DNA of 64,000 nt from Mycobacterium intracellulare ATCC 13950. GTDB lineage: Bacteria; Actinomycetota; Actinomycetes; Mycobacteriales; Mycobacteriaceae. The stretch covers positions 5,146,001-5,210,000 of the forward strand of contig NC_016946.1 in NCBI RefSeq assembly GCF_000277125.1, in the 5' to 3' direction. Position numbers and translations under genes: made by a program. Under the pieces are notes generated by a model, which searched no databases, was not told the DNA's origin, and saw nothing but the letters and a program-made list of their open reading frames with translations. This document shows positions 26,714 to 34,881 of this stretch, in pieces; the first letter of the stretch is position 1; every line of letters begins with the position of its first letter.

Positions 26714-27529
26714 TCAGTGCCCCGTCCCGAATCGCACGCCGATCGTGGTCAGCACGACGTTGACCGCATACAGCGCGACGACGCAGAGCACGACGGTCTC
26801 GTTGACGGCGGTGCCCAGGCCTTTGGATCCGCCGCGCACCGTCAGCCCGCGGAAGCAGCCGACCAGTCCGGCGATCAGGCCGAAGACCGCGGCCTTGACC
26901 GTCGCGATGACGACCTCGGGCAGGCCGGTGATGGTGGTCAGGGTGGCCAGGTACGCCCCTCCCGACACGTTCTGCAGGTAGACGCCGAACAGGTAGCCGC
27001 CGACCAGGCCGACGGTGATCACCAGGCCGTTGAGCAGGGTGGCGACCAGGGTCGCGGCGATCACCCGGGGCACCACCAGCCGGTGGATCGGGTCGATGCC
27101 GAGCACCTCCATCGCGTCGATCTCTTCGCGGATGGTGCGCGCGCCCAGGTCGGCGCAGATCGCCGTCGACCCGGCCCCGGCGACCACCAGCACCGTGGTG
27201 AGCGGGCCGAGCTGGGTGACCGCGCCGATCGCCGCGCCGGCGCCGGACAGGTCGGCGGCGCCGAACTGCGCCAGCAAAACGTTGAGGGTGAAGATCAGCA
27301 GCACCGTCAGCGGGATCGACACCATGATCGTCGGCAGGAACGCCACCCGCATGATGAACCAACACTGCAGGACGAATTCGCGCCACTGGAACGGCCAGCG
27401 GAACAGGGCTTTCCCGGTGAGCACGCACATCCGGAAGAACCCGCCGACAAGCTCCAGCGGGGTTTGCAGTTGATCGCGCACATAGCCGACCAGGTAGGGG
27501 CCCCGTCGACTAGTCGACGTCGAAGTCAC
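26714..27529 (-). CDS. yrbE1A: YrbE1A, MlaE-type permease subunit of the Mce1 transporter
   Basis: A 271-aa MlaE/YrbE permease (M. tuberculosis YrbE1A is 265 aa). VGGFFRMCVLTGKALF near residue 25 and the coupling motif EEIDAMEVLGIDP near residue 135 are diagnostic. It is the first gene of the transporter part of the operon and is separated by 260 bases from fadD5. The start at 27529 adds a short Ser/Thr/Arg leader relative to the M. tuberculosis protein; YVRDQLQTPLELVGG then aligns well. Confidence 0.96.
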   Translation of the reverse strand: MTSTSTSRRGPYLVGYVRDQLQTPLELVGGFFRMCVLTGKALFRWPFQWREFVLQCWFIMRVAFLPTIMVSIPLTVLLIFTLNVLLAQFGAADLSGAGAAIGAVTQLGPLTTVLVVAGAGSTAICADLGARTIREEIDAMEVLGIDPIHRLVVPRVIAATLVATLLNGLVITVGLVGGYLFGVYLQNVSGGAYLATLTTITGLPEVVIATVKAAVFGLIAGLVGCFRGLTVRGGSKGLGTAVNETVVLCVVALYAVNVVLTTIGVRFGTGH

Positions 27530-27789
27530 CGCTGCCCCCTCTGGCCGTCACCGCGCGCCGTCCGGCGCCGCGGCGGAACATATAGCACGCCCCCTCCTCG
27601 CCCCGATTCGACGTCTGTGACCATCGGCTCCCTACTGGCAAGTAGTAACGGAGACCACAGGAATGTACCCGATGGCCAAGCACGTGTGAACCGCATCCGC
27701 ACAATTAACCCTTCGCCAACGACTGGCAAACGTTACAGCTCCTGCCCAATTTCCTTTCTGGTCCTAAAACCTCTTGCCCTAGAATGGAT
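27530..27789 (-). promoter_or_regulatory. intergenic region between fadD5 and yrbE1A
   Basis: These 260 bases hold no gene I can support. Two copies of ACTGGCAA (27634-27641 and 27722-27729) are each followed by a TAACG or GTTAC block; the first sits in the inverted repeat CTACT-GGCA-AGTAG at 27632-27645. The stretch near 27700-27780 is AT-richer than its surroundings. The layout suggests a secondary promoter or a post-transcriptional site that lets yrbE1A-mce1 be expressed apart from fadD5. No clear hexamer pair was fixed. Confidence 0.4.
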
Positions 27790-29385
27790 TTAGTCGATTT
27801 TTGCGGCCCCGTAGCGGATCCGCAGCTCAGTTTTGAGCACCTTGCCGGCCGGGTTGCGCGGCAGCGCGTCGACGATCTCGAGCGCCTTCGGGTGCTTGTA
27901 GCGCGCCAGTCGCTCGGTCAGGAACTCGTCCAACTCGTCGAGCGCCAACCCCTCGCCCGCCACCGCGGCGACCGCGATCGGCACCTCGCCCCACTTGTCG
28001 TGGGCCCGGCCGATGACGGCGACTTCGACGATGCTCGGGTGGCTGGCCAGGACGTTCTCCACCTCGGCGCAGTAGATGTTCTCGCCACCCGAGATGATCA
28101 TGTCCTTCTTGCGGTCGACCACCCACACGTAGCCGTCGGAGTCCATGCGGACCAGGTCGCCGGAGTGGAACCAGCCGCCGGCGAACGCTTCCGCCGTCGC
28201 CTCGGGATTGTTCCAGTAGCCGCTCATCAAAGTTGGTGCGCGATAAACGATTTCACCGACCTCGCCGATGGGCACGTCGTTCATGTTCTCGTCGACGACC
28301 CGGGCGGCGACCGTCGGGATCACCTTGCCGACCGAGCCGCGCTTCCGGATGGCGTCCTCGCCGAGCAGCATGCAGGTGACCGGCGACATCTCCGTCTGGC
28401 CGAACGCGGCCAGGATCTGGGTGCCGGGAAACCTCGCCGACATCTCCCGCAGCAGCGCGTCGGGAGCCGGGGCGGCACCCCACGAGATCACCCGCAGTTT
28501 CAGGTCGCGCGGGCGCGCCTGTTGCTCGGCGCAGACCGCCTGCCACTGCGCGGGAACCAGAAAAATCCCGGTGACCTTTTCTGCCGCCAGCACGTCGAGG
28601 AGCTGCCCGGGCTCGAACGCGCCGAGCGGGTAGATGACCGTGGGGATGCCGAGCAGCACCCCGGTCAGCAAGTTGCCGATGCCGGCGATGTGGAAGAACG
28701 GCACCCCGATGAACCCGACGTCGCTGTTGATGTCGGCGCCGTTGGTGTACAGCCCGGTCATCGTCTGTCCGGTCAGGTTGGTGTGGGTGAGCACGGCGCC
28801 CTTGGGGCGGCCGGTGGTGCCCGAGGTGTACATGATCAGCGCCGGCGAGTCGTTCGGGATGTCGACGGGTTGGTGCGACTCCCCGGTCTCGTTGACGAGG
28901 TCTTCGTAACCGAGCACGGTGTCGTCGGTCGAACCGCCGGCGACCACGATGGTGCCGAGCATCGACTCGATGTCGCGCACGCCGGTTGCCACCGGGGCGA
29001 GCACCGATTCGGTGATGATCACCCGCGCTTCGCAATCCTGGACCAGGAAGGCGATTTCGGCCGCGGTCAGCCGGAAGTTCAGCGGCACGGCGATGGCGCC
29101 GAGCATGTTGATGGCCAGCACCGATTCGACGAACTCGGTGCGGTTGAGCATCAGGATCATGACGCGGTCGCCGAAGCCGACACCCCGGCGGCTCAGCGCG
29201 TCGGCCAGCGCCGCCACCCGGCCGCGCAGTTCGCCCCACGTCAGTGTCTTGCCCAGGAACCTCAGCGCGGTCGCGTTCGGCTGCATCAGCGCGTGCCGCT
29301 CGAGTTGGTTCACCCAGTTCTGCCGCCGGGCGAGGTACGGCTGCTCTGTCAGATGGTCTGCCAATTGCGCGGTCAAACTCGACAC
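27790..29385 (-). CDS. fadD5: FadD5, fatty-acyl-CoA synthetase of the mce1 operon
   Basis: A 531-aa ANL-superfamily enzyme. The AMP-binding signature MYTSGTTGRPKGA lies near residue 180, WFHSGDLVRMD and DRKKDMIISGGENIY mark the hinge, and PAGKVLK near the C-terminus carries the catalytic lysine. It activates fatty acids with ATP and CoA; FadD5 is thought to process fatty acids imported or recycled through Mce1. The first gene of the operon, divergent from its repressor mce1R. The frame begins with GTG at 29385; a TTG three codons later would match the shorter N-terminus known from M. tuberculosis. Confidence 0.95.
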   Translation of the reverse strand: MSSLTAQLADHLTEQPYLARRQNWVNQLERHALMQPNATALRFLGKTLTWGELRGRVAALADALSRRGVGFGDRVMILMLNRTEFVESVLAINMLGAIAVPLNFRLTAAEIAFLVQDCEARVIITESVLAPVATGVRDIESMLGTIVVAGGSTDDTVLGYEDLVNETGESHQPVDIPNDSPALIMYTSGTTGRPKGAVLTHTNLTGQTMTGLYTNGADINSDVGFIGVPFFHIAGIGNLLTGVLLGIPTVIYPLGAFEPGQLLDVLAAEKVTGIFLVPAQWQAVCAEQQARPRDLKLRVISWGAAPAPDALLREMSARFPGTQILAAFGQTEMSPVTCMLLGEDAIRKRGSVGKVIPTVAARVVDENMNDVPIGEVGEIVYRAPTLMSGYWNNPEATAEAFAGGWFHSGDLVRMDSDGYVWVVDRKKDMIISGGENIYCAEVENVLASHPSIVEVAVIGRAHDKWGEVPIAVAAVAGEGLALDELDEFLTERLARYKHPKALEIVDALPRNPAGKVLKTELRIRYGAAKID

Positions 29386-29432
29386 TTCCCTTCACTCGCG
29401 CACCGCTTGCGCCAGGTTGATATTTGATAAAA

Positions 29433-29458
29433 CATAGTGTTGTGTGGGTCACACTATG
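29433..29458. promoter_or_regulatory. inverted repeat, candidate Mce1R operator
   Basis: CATAGTGT at 29433-29440 and ACACTATG at 29451-29458 form a perfect 8-bp inverted repeat with a 10-base spacer. It lies between the divergent fadD5 (start 29385) and mce1R (start 29559). Mce1R is known to repress the mce1 operon from this intergenic region. The half-site spacing of 18 bases fits a dimeric regulator. Assignment to Mce1R is inferred from position. Confidence 0.55.
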
Positions 29459-29558
29459 GCTTTGACGGTCCACTGACAAGTCCTCGACAAGCGCCCGTCA
29501 AGGTCCGTCAAAACTTGAATCCCGTCCCGCCAAGTCACTGAAAGTCCTGGCAGACCCT

Positions 29559-30251
29559 GTGAACGCACCGATGTCCATGCAGCCGAGGAGCCGGCGGCCG
29601 CTGCGGCGGGCTCAGCTGTCCGATGAGGTCGCGGGCCATCTGCGGGCGTCGATCATGTCCGGAACGCTGCGTCCGGGGACGTTCATCCGTCTCGACGAGA
29701 CCGCGGCCCAGCTAGGGGTCAGCGTCACCCCGGTGCGCGAAGCCCTGCTGAAGTTGCGCGGCGAGGGCATGGTGCAGCTGGAGCCGCACCGCGGCCACGT
29801 CGTGTTGCCGCTCACCCGCCAGGACATCGAGGACATCTTCTGGCTGCAGGCCTCGATCGCCAAGGAGCTGGCGGCCGCGGCCACCGACCACATCACCGAC
29901 GCCGAGATCGACGAGCTGGACCGCATCAACGAGTCGCTCGCCGCGGCCGTCGGATCCGGCGACGCCGAGACCATCGCGGGCATCGAGTTCGCCTTTCACC
30001 GGGTCTTCAACCAGGCCAGCGGCCGGATCAAGCTCGCGTGGTTCCTGCTCAACGCCGCCCGCTACATGCCGGTGCTGGTGTACGCGGCCGATCCGCACTG
30101 GGGCAAGGCCGCCGTCGACAACCACCGGAAGCTGATCGCCGCGCTGCGCCACCGCGACACCGCCGCGGTGATCGAGCACACCGTATGGCAGTTCACCGAC
30201 GCGGCGGCCCGGCTGACCGAGATGCGCGACCGCGCCGGCAATCCCTTCTAG
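29559..30251 (+). CDS. mce1R: Mce1R, GntR/FadR-family repressor of the mce1 operon
   Basis: A 230-aa FadR-subfamily GntR regulator. The winged helix is at about residues 17-80 (LSDEVAGHLRASIMSG, ETAAQLGVSVTPVREAL) and an all-helical FCD effector domain follows (HRVFNQASG, DNHRKLIAALR). In M. tuberculosis Mce1R (Rv0165c) represses fadD5-mce1 and may sense fatty-acid derivatives. The frame starts with GTG at 29559; ATG at 29571 or 29577 are possible. The stop is embedded in the first copy of a 54-bp repeat. Confidence 0.93.
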   Translation: MNAPMSMQPRSRRPLRRAQLSDEVAGHLRASIMSGTLRPGTFIRLDETAAQLGVSVTPVREALLKLRGEGMVQLEPHRGHVVLPLTRQDIEDIFWLQASIAKELAAAATDHITDAEIDELDRINESLAAAVGSGDAETIAGIEFAFHRVFNQASGRIKLAWFLLNAARYMPVLVYAADPHWGKAAVDNHRKLIAALRHRDTAAVIEHTVWQFTDAAARLTEMRDRAGNPF

Positions 30252-30355
30252 CGGCGATCGTGAGCGCGGCGCAGCCGGGCGAAGCGGGTCGCCGCCATCT
30301 CCTAGCGGCGATCGTGAGCGCGGCGCAGTCGGGCGAAGCGGGTCGCCGCCATCTT
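30248..30355. repeat. 54-bp tandem repeat with mini-ORFs, two copies
   Basis: Two 54-bp units (30248-30301, 30302-30355) differ at one or two bases. The mce1R stop lies in the first unit and the TB18.5 stop abuts the second. On the minus strand each unit encodes the same 16-aa peptide MAATRFARLRRAHDRR with its own ATG (30298, 30352) and TAG (30248, 30302). The peptides follow the TB18.5 stop by 3 bases. No Shine-Dalgarno is evident. The arrangement resembles a MIRU, but the unit sequence differs from the one at 4867. Confidence 0.8.
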
Positions 30356-30796
30356 CTAGGTCGCGGCCAGCTGCTCGGCGCGCTGCTTGAGGCTCTCGGC
30401 GAGGTGGTCGAGGACGTTGTTGAGAAGTTGCTTGACCATCGGCGCCGGGACCGGCATCGACGTTTCGACGTCCAGGTCCACGGTCAGCAGGCTGGAAGCG
30501 CCCATGGCCACCACGGAGAAGAGCTGCTCCTGCTTGGTGAACAGGTCGCCCTGCTGCAGGACGGTCTGGATCTGGTTTTCCCCCGGGTAGTACACGGCCT
30601 GGATGAACATGCTCTGCATGCCCTGGTAATCGGTGTCGAGCCGCAGCTGGCTGGGCCGCCCGTCGTCATAGCGGGCGAGCACCCAGAGACCCTTGATCTC
30701 CTCGTTCCACTGCGGGTAGGCCTCGAAATCGCCGACGATCTTCATGATCAACCCGGCGTCGGCGCCGATCTCGACGGTCTTGCTCAACACTGGCAT
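30356..30796 (-). CDS. TB18.5: SRPBCC family protein, TB18.5-like (Rv0164)
   Basis: A 146-aa START/SRPBCC lipid-binding-fold protein, starting MPVLSKTVEIGADAGLIMKIV with DFEAYPQWNEEIKGLWVL, the typical opening of the polyketide-cyclase-like group. M. tuberculosis TB18.5 is a culture-filtrate antigen of unknown ligand. The frame is open further upstream to 30958, but ATG 30796 gives the conserved start. It lies 59 bases downstream of the thioesterase gene on the same strand and is probably co-transcribed. Confidence 0.88.
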   Translation of the reverse strand: MPVLSKTVEIGADAGLIMKIVGDFEAYPQWNEEIKGLWVLARYDDGRPSQLRLDTDYQGMQSMFIQAVYYPGENQIQTVLQQGDLFTKQEQLFSVVAMGASSLLTVDLDVETSMPVPAPMVKQLLNNVLDHLAESLKQRAEQLAAT

Positions 30797-30855
30797 GCGC
30801 GCAGCATAACGGGGTGCGCGAAAACCCCAGCGCAGGGCGGTATCTGGGCCCGGAG

Positions 30856-31332
30856 CTAGGCCGATTCGCCGACGCTGGCCGTCGACAGCAGGGTCCGGAC
30901 GGGGTCGGGAATCGGGACGGACTTGCGCGTAACCCGGTCGACGTAGACGTGCACCCAATGTCCCAGCGCGGTGATCGGCCGCGGGTCGCCGTCACCGGAC
31001 TCGAACACGCCCAGCCGGTAGGTGACGCTGCTGCGGCCCAGCCGGGTCACGGCCAGGCCCACCGTGAGGTCTTGGGGGAAATGCAGTTCGGAGAAGTAGC
31101 GGCAGCCCGACTCGGCGACGATGCCCAGCGCCGGAGTGGTGATCGGGTCCAGCCCGGTGGCGGTGTTGATCCAGGCGTTGATCGCGGTGTCGAACAACTG
31201 GTAGTAGACGGCGTTGTTGAGGTGGCCGAACATGTCGTTGTCGGCCCATCGCGTCCCGACGGGCCACAGCACCGGGAAGTCGTTGCTGGTCAACCCGTCC
31301 GGGGCGGGGGGAACTACTGGAGCCGACGCCAT
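30856..31332 (-). CDS. 4HBT hotdog thioesterase (Rv0163-like)
   Basis: A 158-aa acyl-CoA thioesterase of the 4-hydroxybenzoyl-CoA type. The RWADNDMFGHLNNAVYY motif near residue 28 contains the catalytic Asp and Asn-His helix of this fold. It hydrolyses acyl-CoA to the free acid and CoA; the chain preference is unknown. The start at 31332 is only 14 bases from the divergent adhE1 start, and TB18.5 follows. Confidence 0.9.
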   Translation of the reverse strand: MASAPVVPPAPDGLTSNDFPVLWPVGTRWADNDMFGHLNNAVYYQLFDTAINAWINTATGLDPITTPALGIVAESGCRYFSELHFPQDLTVGLAVTRLGRSSVTYRLGVFESGDGDPRPITALGHWVHVYVDRVTRKSVPIPDPVRTLLSTASVGESA

Positions 31333-31346
31333 GGTTGTATTCCAGC

Positions 31347-32459
31347 ATGTCCGGAATTCGGGGCGCGGTACTGGAGCACATCGGGGCGCCCCGGCCCTAC
31401 GCGCGGTCGCGGCCCATCAGCATCGCCGACGTCGACCTCGCGCCGCCGGGTCGCGACGAGGTCCTGGTCCGCATCGAGGCGGCCGGCCTCTGCCACTCCG
31501 ACCTGTCGGTGGTCGACGGCAACCGCGTGCGCCCGGTGCCGATGCTGCTCGGCCACGAGGCCGCCGGGATCGTCGAGCGGGTCGGTGACGGTGTCGGCGA
31601 TGTGGCCGTCGGCCAGCGGGTGGTGCTGGTGTTCCTGCCGCGCTGCGGCCATTGCGCGGCGTGCGCGACCGAAGGCCTGACGCCGTGCGAGCCGGGCAGC
31701 GCCGCCAACGGCGCCGGCACCCTGCTGGGCGGCGACATCCGGCTCAGCCGGGCCGGCCAACCGGTGTTTCACCACCTCGGGGTCTCGGGTTTCGCGACGC
31801 ACGCGGTCGTCAATCGGGCCAGCGCGGTCGCGGTGCCGCCCGACGTGCCCGCCGATGTCGCCGCGCTGTTGGGGTGCGCGGTGCTCACCGGCGGCGGCGC
31901 GGTGCTCAACGTGGGGCAGCCGCGGCCGGGCCAGACGGTCGCCGTGGTCGGGCTGGGCGGCGTCGGGATGGCGGCGCTGCTCACCGCCCTCACCTATGAC
32001 GACGTGCGCGTCGTCGCCGTCGACCAGTTGCCCGACAAGTTGGCCGCCGCCCGCGCCCTGGGTGCCCACGAGGCCTACACGCCGCAGCAGGCCGAGGACG
32101 CGCGGGTGAAGGCGGCCGTGGTCGTCGAGGCCGTCGGCCACCCCGCCGCGCTCGAGACCGCGATCGCCTTGACCGCGCCGGGCGGGCGCACCATCACCGT
32201 CGGCTTGCCCCCGCCGGACGCCCGGATCACGGTGTCGCCGTTGGGTTTTGTGGCCGAGGGCCGGTCGCTGATCGGCAGCTATCTCGGTTCGGCGGTGCCT
32301 AGCCGGGACATTCCGCGGTTCGTCGAGCTGTGGCGTTCCGGCCGGCTGCCGGTGCAATCGCTGGTGTCGTCGACGATCGCGCTCGACGAGATCAACGAGG
32401 CGATGGACCACCTGGCCGACGGCACCGCCGTGCGCCAGCTGATCCGATTCGACGCCTAG
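31347..32459 (+). CDS. adhE1: zinc-type alcohol dehydrogenase AdhE1 (Rv0162c)
   Basis: A 370-aa medium-chain dehydrogenase. Catalytic zinc ligands are read in AAGLCHSD (about residue 50) and GHEAAG (about residue 72). The four-Cys structural zinc lobe is CGHCAACATEGLTPC around 98-112, and the NAD-binding Rossmann motif is VVGLGGVGMAAL. It oxidises alcohols to aldehydes or ketones with NAD. ATG at 31347 is preferred to TTG at 31335. Its stop overlaps the stop of the convergent esterase gene by 4 bases, and this point marks the left edge of the accessory block. Confidence 0.92.
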   Translation: MSGIRGAVLEHIGAPRPYARSRPISIADVDLAPPGRDEVLVRIEAAGLCHSDLSVVDGNRVRPVPMLLGHEAAGIVERVGDGVGDVAVGQRVVLVFLPRCGHCAACATEGLTPCEPGSAANGAGTLLGGDIRLSRAGQPVFHHLGVSGFATHAVVNRASAVAVPPDVPADVAALLGCAVLTGGGAVLNVGQPRPGQTVAVVGLGGVGMAALLTALTYDDVRVVAVDQLPDKLAAARALGAHEAYTPQQAEDARVKAAVVVEAVGHPAALETAIALTAPGGRTITVGLPPPDARITVSPLGFVAEGRSLIGSYLGSAVPSRDIPRFVELWRSGRLPVQSLVSSTIALDEINEAMDHLADGTAVRQLIRFDA

Positions 32460-33379
32460 TCGCCGTGCAGCGCGCCGGCCAGCGCCTCGCCTTGCAGCGC
32501 GAACAGGCGTTGCGAGCCCGGCCATTCCGGCAGCAGTGAGTCGAATCCATGGCAGGCGCGCGCAAACACGTGCAGCTCCGCCGAGATCCCGGCGTGCAGC
32601 AGCCGCAGCGCATAGTCGATGGCCTCGTCGCGGAAGGGATCGATCTCCGCGCAGGTGATCAAAGCCGGTGCCAGCCCGGCGAATTCGGGTCGCCGTGCGG
32701 GCACCGCGGCCTCCGGCGCGGCCTTTGGGTCGAGGTAGTGGCGCCACATCAGCTCGGCACCCTCGCCGTCGAACGCGGGACTGGTGCGGAACTCCGACTT
32801 GGATCCGGTGGGCCGGTCGTCGAGCACCGGCTGGTGCAGCAGCTGGAACACCACCGGCGGCAAGGATCCATCGGCGGCGCGCTGCGCCAGGCATGCGGCC
32901 AGGGCGGCGCCGGCGCTGCTGCCCGCGACGGCCACCCGCGCCGGGTCCACGCCGAGCGACGCCGCGTCGTCGATCACCCAGCGCAGCACGGCGCTCGCGT
33001 CGTCGAGCGCGGCCGGATAGGGGTGCTCCGGAGCCAGCCGGTAGTCCACCGACACCACCGTGCAGCGACCGCGTCGGGCGAGCTCCACGCACTGGCGGTG
33101 ATCGGTGTCCAGGTTGCCCAGCGCGAAACCGCCGGCGTGGCAATACACGAGGGCGGGCGCCGGGGCTGGGCCACCGCGATAGATGCGCACCCCGACGCCG
33201 GCCGCGTTGTCCTCGTCGATCCGGACGTCACCGGCGTCGGTCTGCTCGGCGGTGATGCGGCGGCGTTCGTTGAACGGTCCACGCGTCAGCTGGATCGCGG
33301 CGGCCGAGAAGTCCGTGCGCGTGGTCGCCAGTGCGCGCAGCGCCGGGTCGAGGCGGTCAGCGCCGTCGAGCTCCGTCAT
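32456..33379 (-). CDS. alpha/beta-hydrolase, HSL-type esterase
   Basis: A 307-aa hormone-sensitive-lipase-like esterase. The oxyanion motif appears as CHAGGF (in place of HGGG), the nucleophile elbow is GSSAGA near residue 158, and Asp and His follow in EIDPFRDEA and ACHGFD. In the operon it is the obvious candidate to hydrolyse the ester or lactone made by the Baeyer-Villiger enzyme encoded just upstream. ATG at 33379 forms an ATGA overlap with that gene. It is the last gene of the nine-gene operon. Confidence 0.85.
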   Translation of the reverse strand: MTELDGADRLDPALRALATTRTDFSAAAIQLTRGPFNERRRITAEQTDAGDVRIDEDNAAGVGVRIYRGGPAPAPALVYCHAGGFALGNLDTDHRQCVELARRGRCTVVSVDYRLAPEHPYPAALDDASAVLRWVIDDAASLGVDPARVAVAGSSAGAALAACLAQRAADGSLPPVVFQLLHQPVLDDRPTGSKSEFRTSPAFDGEGAELMWRHYLDPKAAPEAAVPARRPEFAGLAPALITCAEIDPFRDEAIDYALRLLHAGISAELHVFARACHGFDSLLPEWPGSQRLFALQGEALAGALHGD

Positions 33380-34881
33380 CGGGTGCCCCGCTCGGGCACG
33401 GCGACCGGGGACGCGGCGGAGGTGGCGGGCGGTTCGAAACGGAAGTCGGCGGGCCTGAACCTGCGCGTCATCCCCCAGAAGGTTCGGGCGCTGCGCGGCC
33501 ACTGGGTGACCACGCGCCCGTTGGGGGCGCGGAAGTAGTTGCTGCACTGGGTGGTCCAGACGGTGCCCACCATCCAGCGGTCGATCTTGGCGACGAACTC
33601 GGCCAGCGCCGAGGCACGCACCGCGACGTAGCGTTTGCGGCGGCGGCGCAGGTGCCGCAGCGCCCGCACGATGTAGCGCGCCTGGGCTTCGAGGATGAAG
33701 ATGACGCTGTTGGAGCCGACGTTGGTGTTCGGCCCGTACAGCATGAAGAAATTGGGGAAATCAGGCATGGCCATGCCGAGGTAGGCGTGCGCGCCGTCGC
33801 GCCAGACCTGCCGCAGCGTGATTCCGTGTTCGCCGGAAACGTCCAGCTCCCCGAGATAGTCGGCGGCGGCGTAGCCGGTGGCGCACACCACCAGGTCGAC
33901 CTCGCGTTCGGTGCCGTCTTCGGTCACCAGGGACCGGGCGCGCAGGGAGCGCGCCGGGCTGGTCACCACCTCGACGTTGGGGCGGGTCAGCGCGGGCAGG
34001 TAGTCCGAGGAGAACACCAGCCGCTTGCAGCCCATCGGATGGTCCGGTGTGAGCTTGCGGCGCAATTCCTCATCGTCGACCGTGTTTTCGAGCAGCCGCA
34101 GGGCGAGGGCGGTGAATTGCTCGGTCTTTTCGCTGCCGTGCTCGATCACCGCGATGTTGGATTCGCTGCGCAGCCACAGCCGGGTGCGGTAGATCTTCTT
34201 GGCGAACGGGAGGTGCGCGAAGGCCCAGCGCTCCCCCCGGGTGTAGCGCCGGTCGGGCTTGGGCAGTATCCAGGTGGGCGATCGTTGCACCGAATACACC
34301 GTGCCGGCCACTTTGGCCAATTCGGGGATCAGCTGGGAGGCCGTCGACCCGGTGCCGAGCACCGCAATCTTCTTGCCTTCCAGCGGGATCGAGTGGTCCC
34401 AGCGTGACGAGTGCATCACCGTTCCGGTGAAGGGCTCTTCCTCGACGAGGTCGGGCAGCAGCGGCCGGGTGAACAGGCCCACGGCCGAGACGACGACGTT
34501 GAAGTGGTGCTGTTCGCCGGTCGCGGTGGTCAGGCACCATCGCTGGGTGTCCGAATCCCATCGTGCGGAACGGATTTCGGTGCGCAGTTTCAGGTGGGTC
34601 CCCAGGCCGTGCTTGTCGGCGCTGCGCTGGAAGTAGTCCAGGATTTCGGGTTGGCCCGACCACAGCCGTGACCAGTGGGCGTTCAGGTCGAACGAGAACG
34701 AGTAGAGGTGCGACTTGACGTCGCACGCCAGTCCCGGATAGGTGTTGATCCGCCAGGTGCCCCCGACGCCATCTTCGCGGTCGAAGATGGTGAAGTCACG
34801 AAACCCGGCGCGTGACAGCATGATTCCCAGCGCCAGGCCGCCCGGGCCGGCGCCGATGATGCCGACCGACAGGTCGGTCAT
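33376..34881 (-). CDS. flavin monooxygenase of Baeyer-Villiger type
   Basis: A 501-aa two-dinucleotide-domain flavoprotein. The FAD motif GAGPGG is at residues 10-15 and the NADPH motif GTGSTA at 176-181. The fingerprint FTGTVMHSSRWDH (151-163) matches the Baeyer-Villiger FxGxxxHxxxW(P/D) signature. Such enzymes insert oxygen next to a ketone to give an ester or lactone. The ATG at 34881 overlaps the stop of the SDR gene as ATGA; the ATG at 34896 would lie inside that neighbour. Confidence 0.88.
   Translation of the reverse strand: MTDLSVGIIGAGPGGLALGIMLSRAGFRDFTIFDREDGVGGTWRINTYPGLACDVKSHLYSFSFDLNAHWSRLWSGQPEILDYFQRSADKHGLGTHLKLRTEIRSARWDSDTQRWCLTTATGEQHHFNVVVSAVGLFTRPLLPDLVEEEPFTGTVMHSSRWDHSIPLEGKKIAVLGTGSTASQLIPELAKVAGTVYSVQRSPTWILPKPDRRYTRGERWAFAHLPFAKKIYRTRLWLRSESNIAVIEHGSEKTEQFTALALRLLENTVDDEELRRKLTPDHPMGCKRLVFSSDYLPALTRPNVEVVTSPARSLRARSLVTEDGTEREVDLVVCATGYAAADYLGELDVSGEHGITLRQVWRDGAHAYLGMAMPDFPNFFMLYGPNTNVGSNSVIFILEAQARYIVRALRHLRRRRKRYVAVRASALAEFVAKIDRWMVGTVWTTQCSNYFRAPNGRVVTQWPRSARTFWGMTRRFRPADFRFEPPATSAASPVAVPERGTR

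Noticed and set aside
31314..33143. 609-aa minus-strand frame spanning adhE1 and the esterase
   Set aside because: It overlaps two well supported genes, one on each strand, and has no domain of its own.
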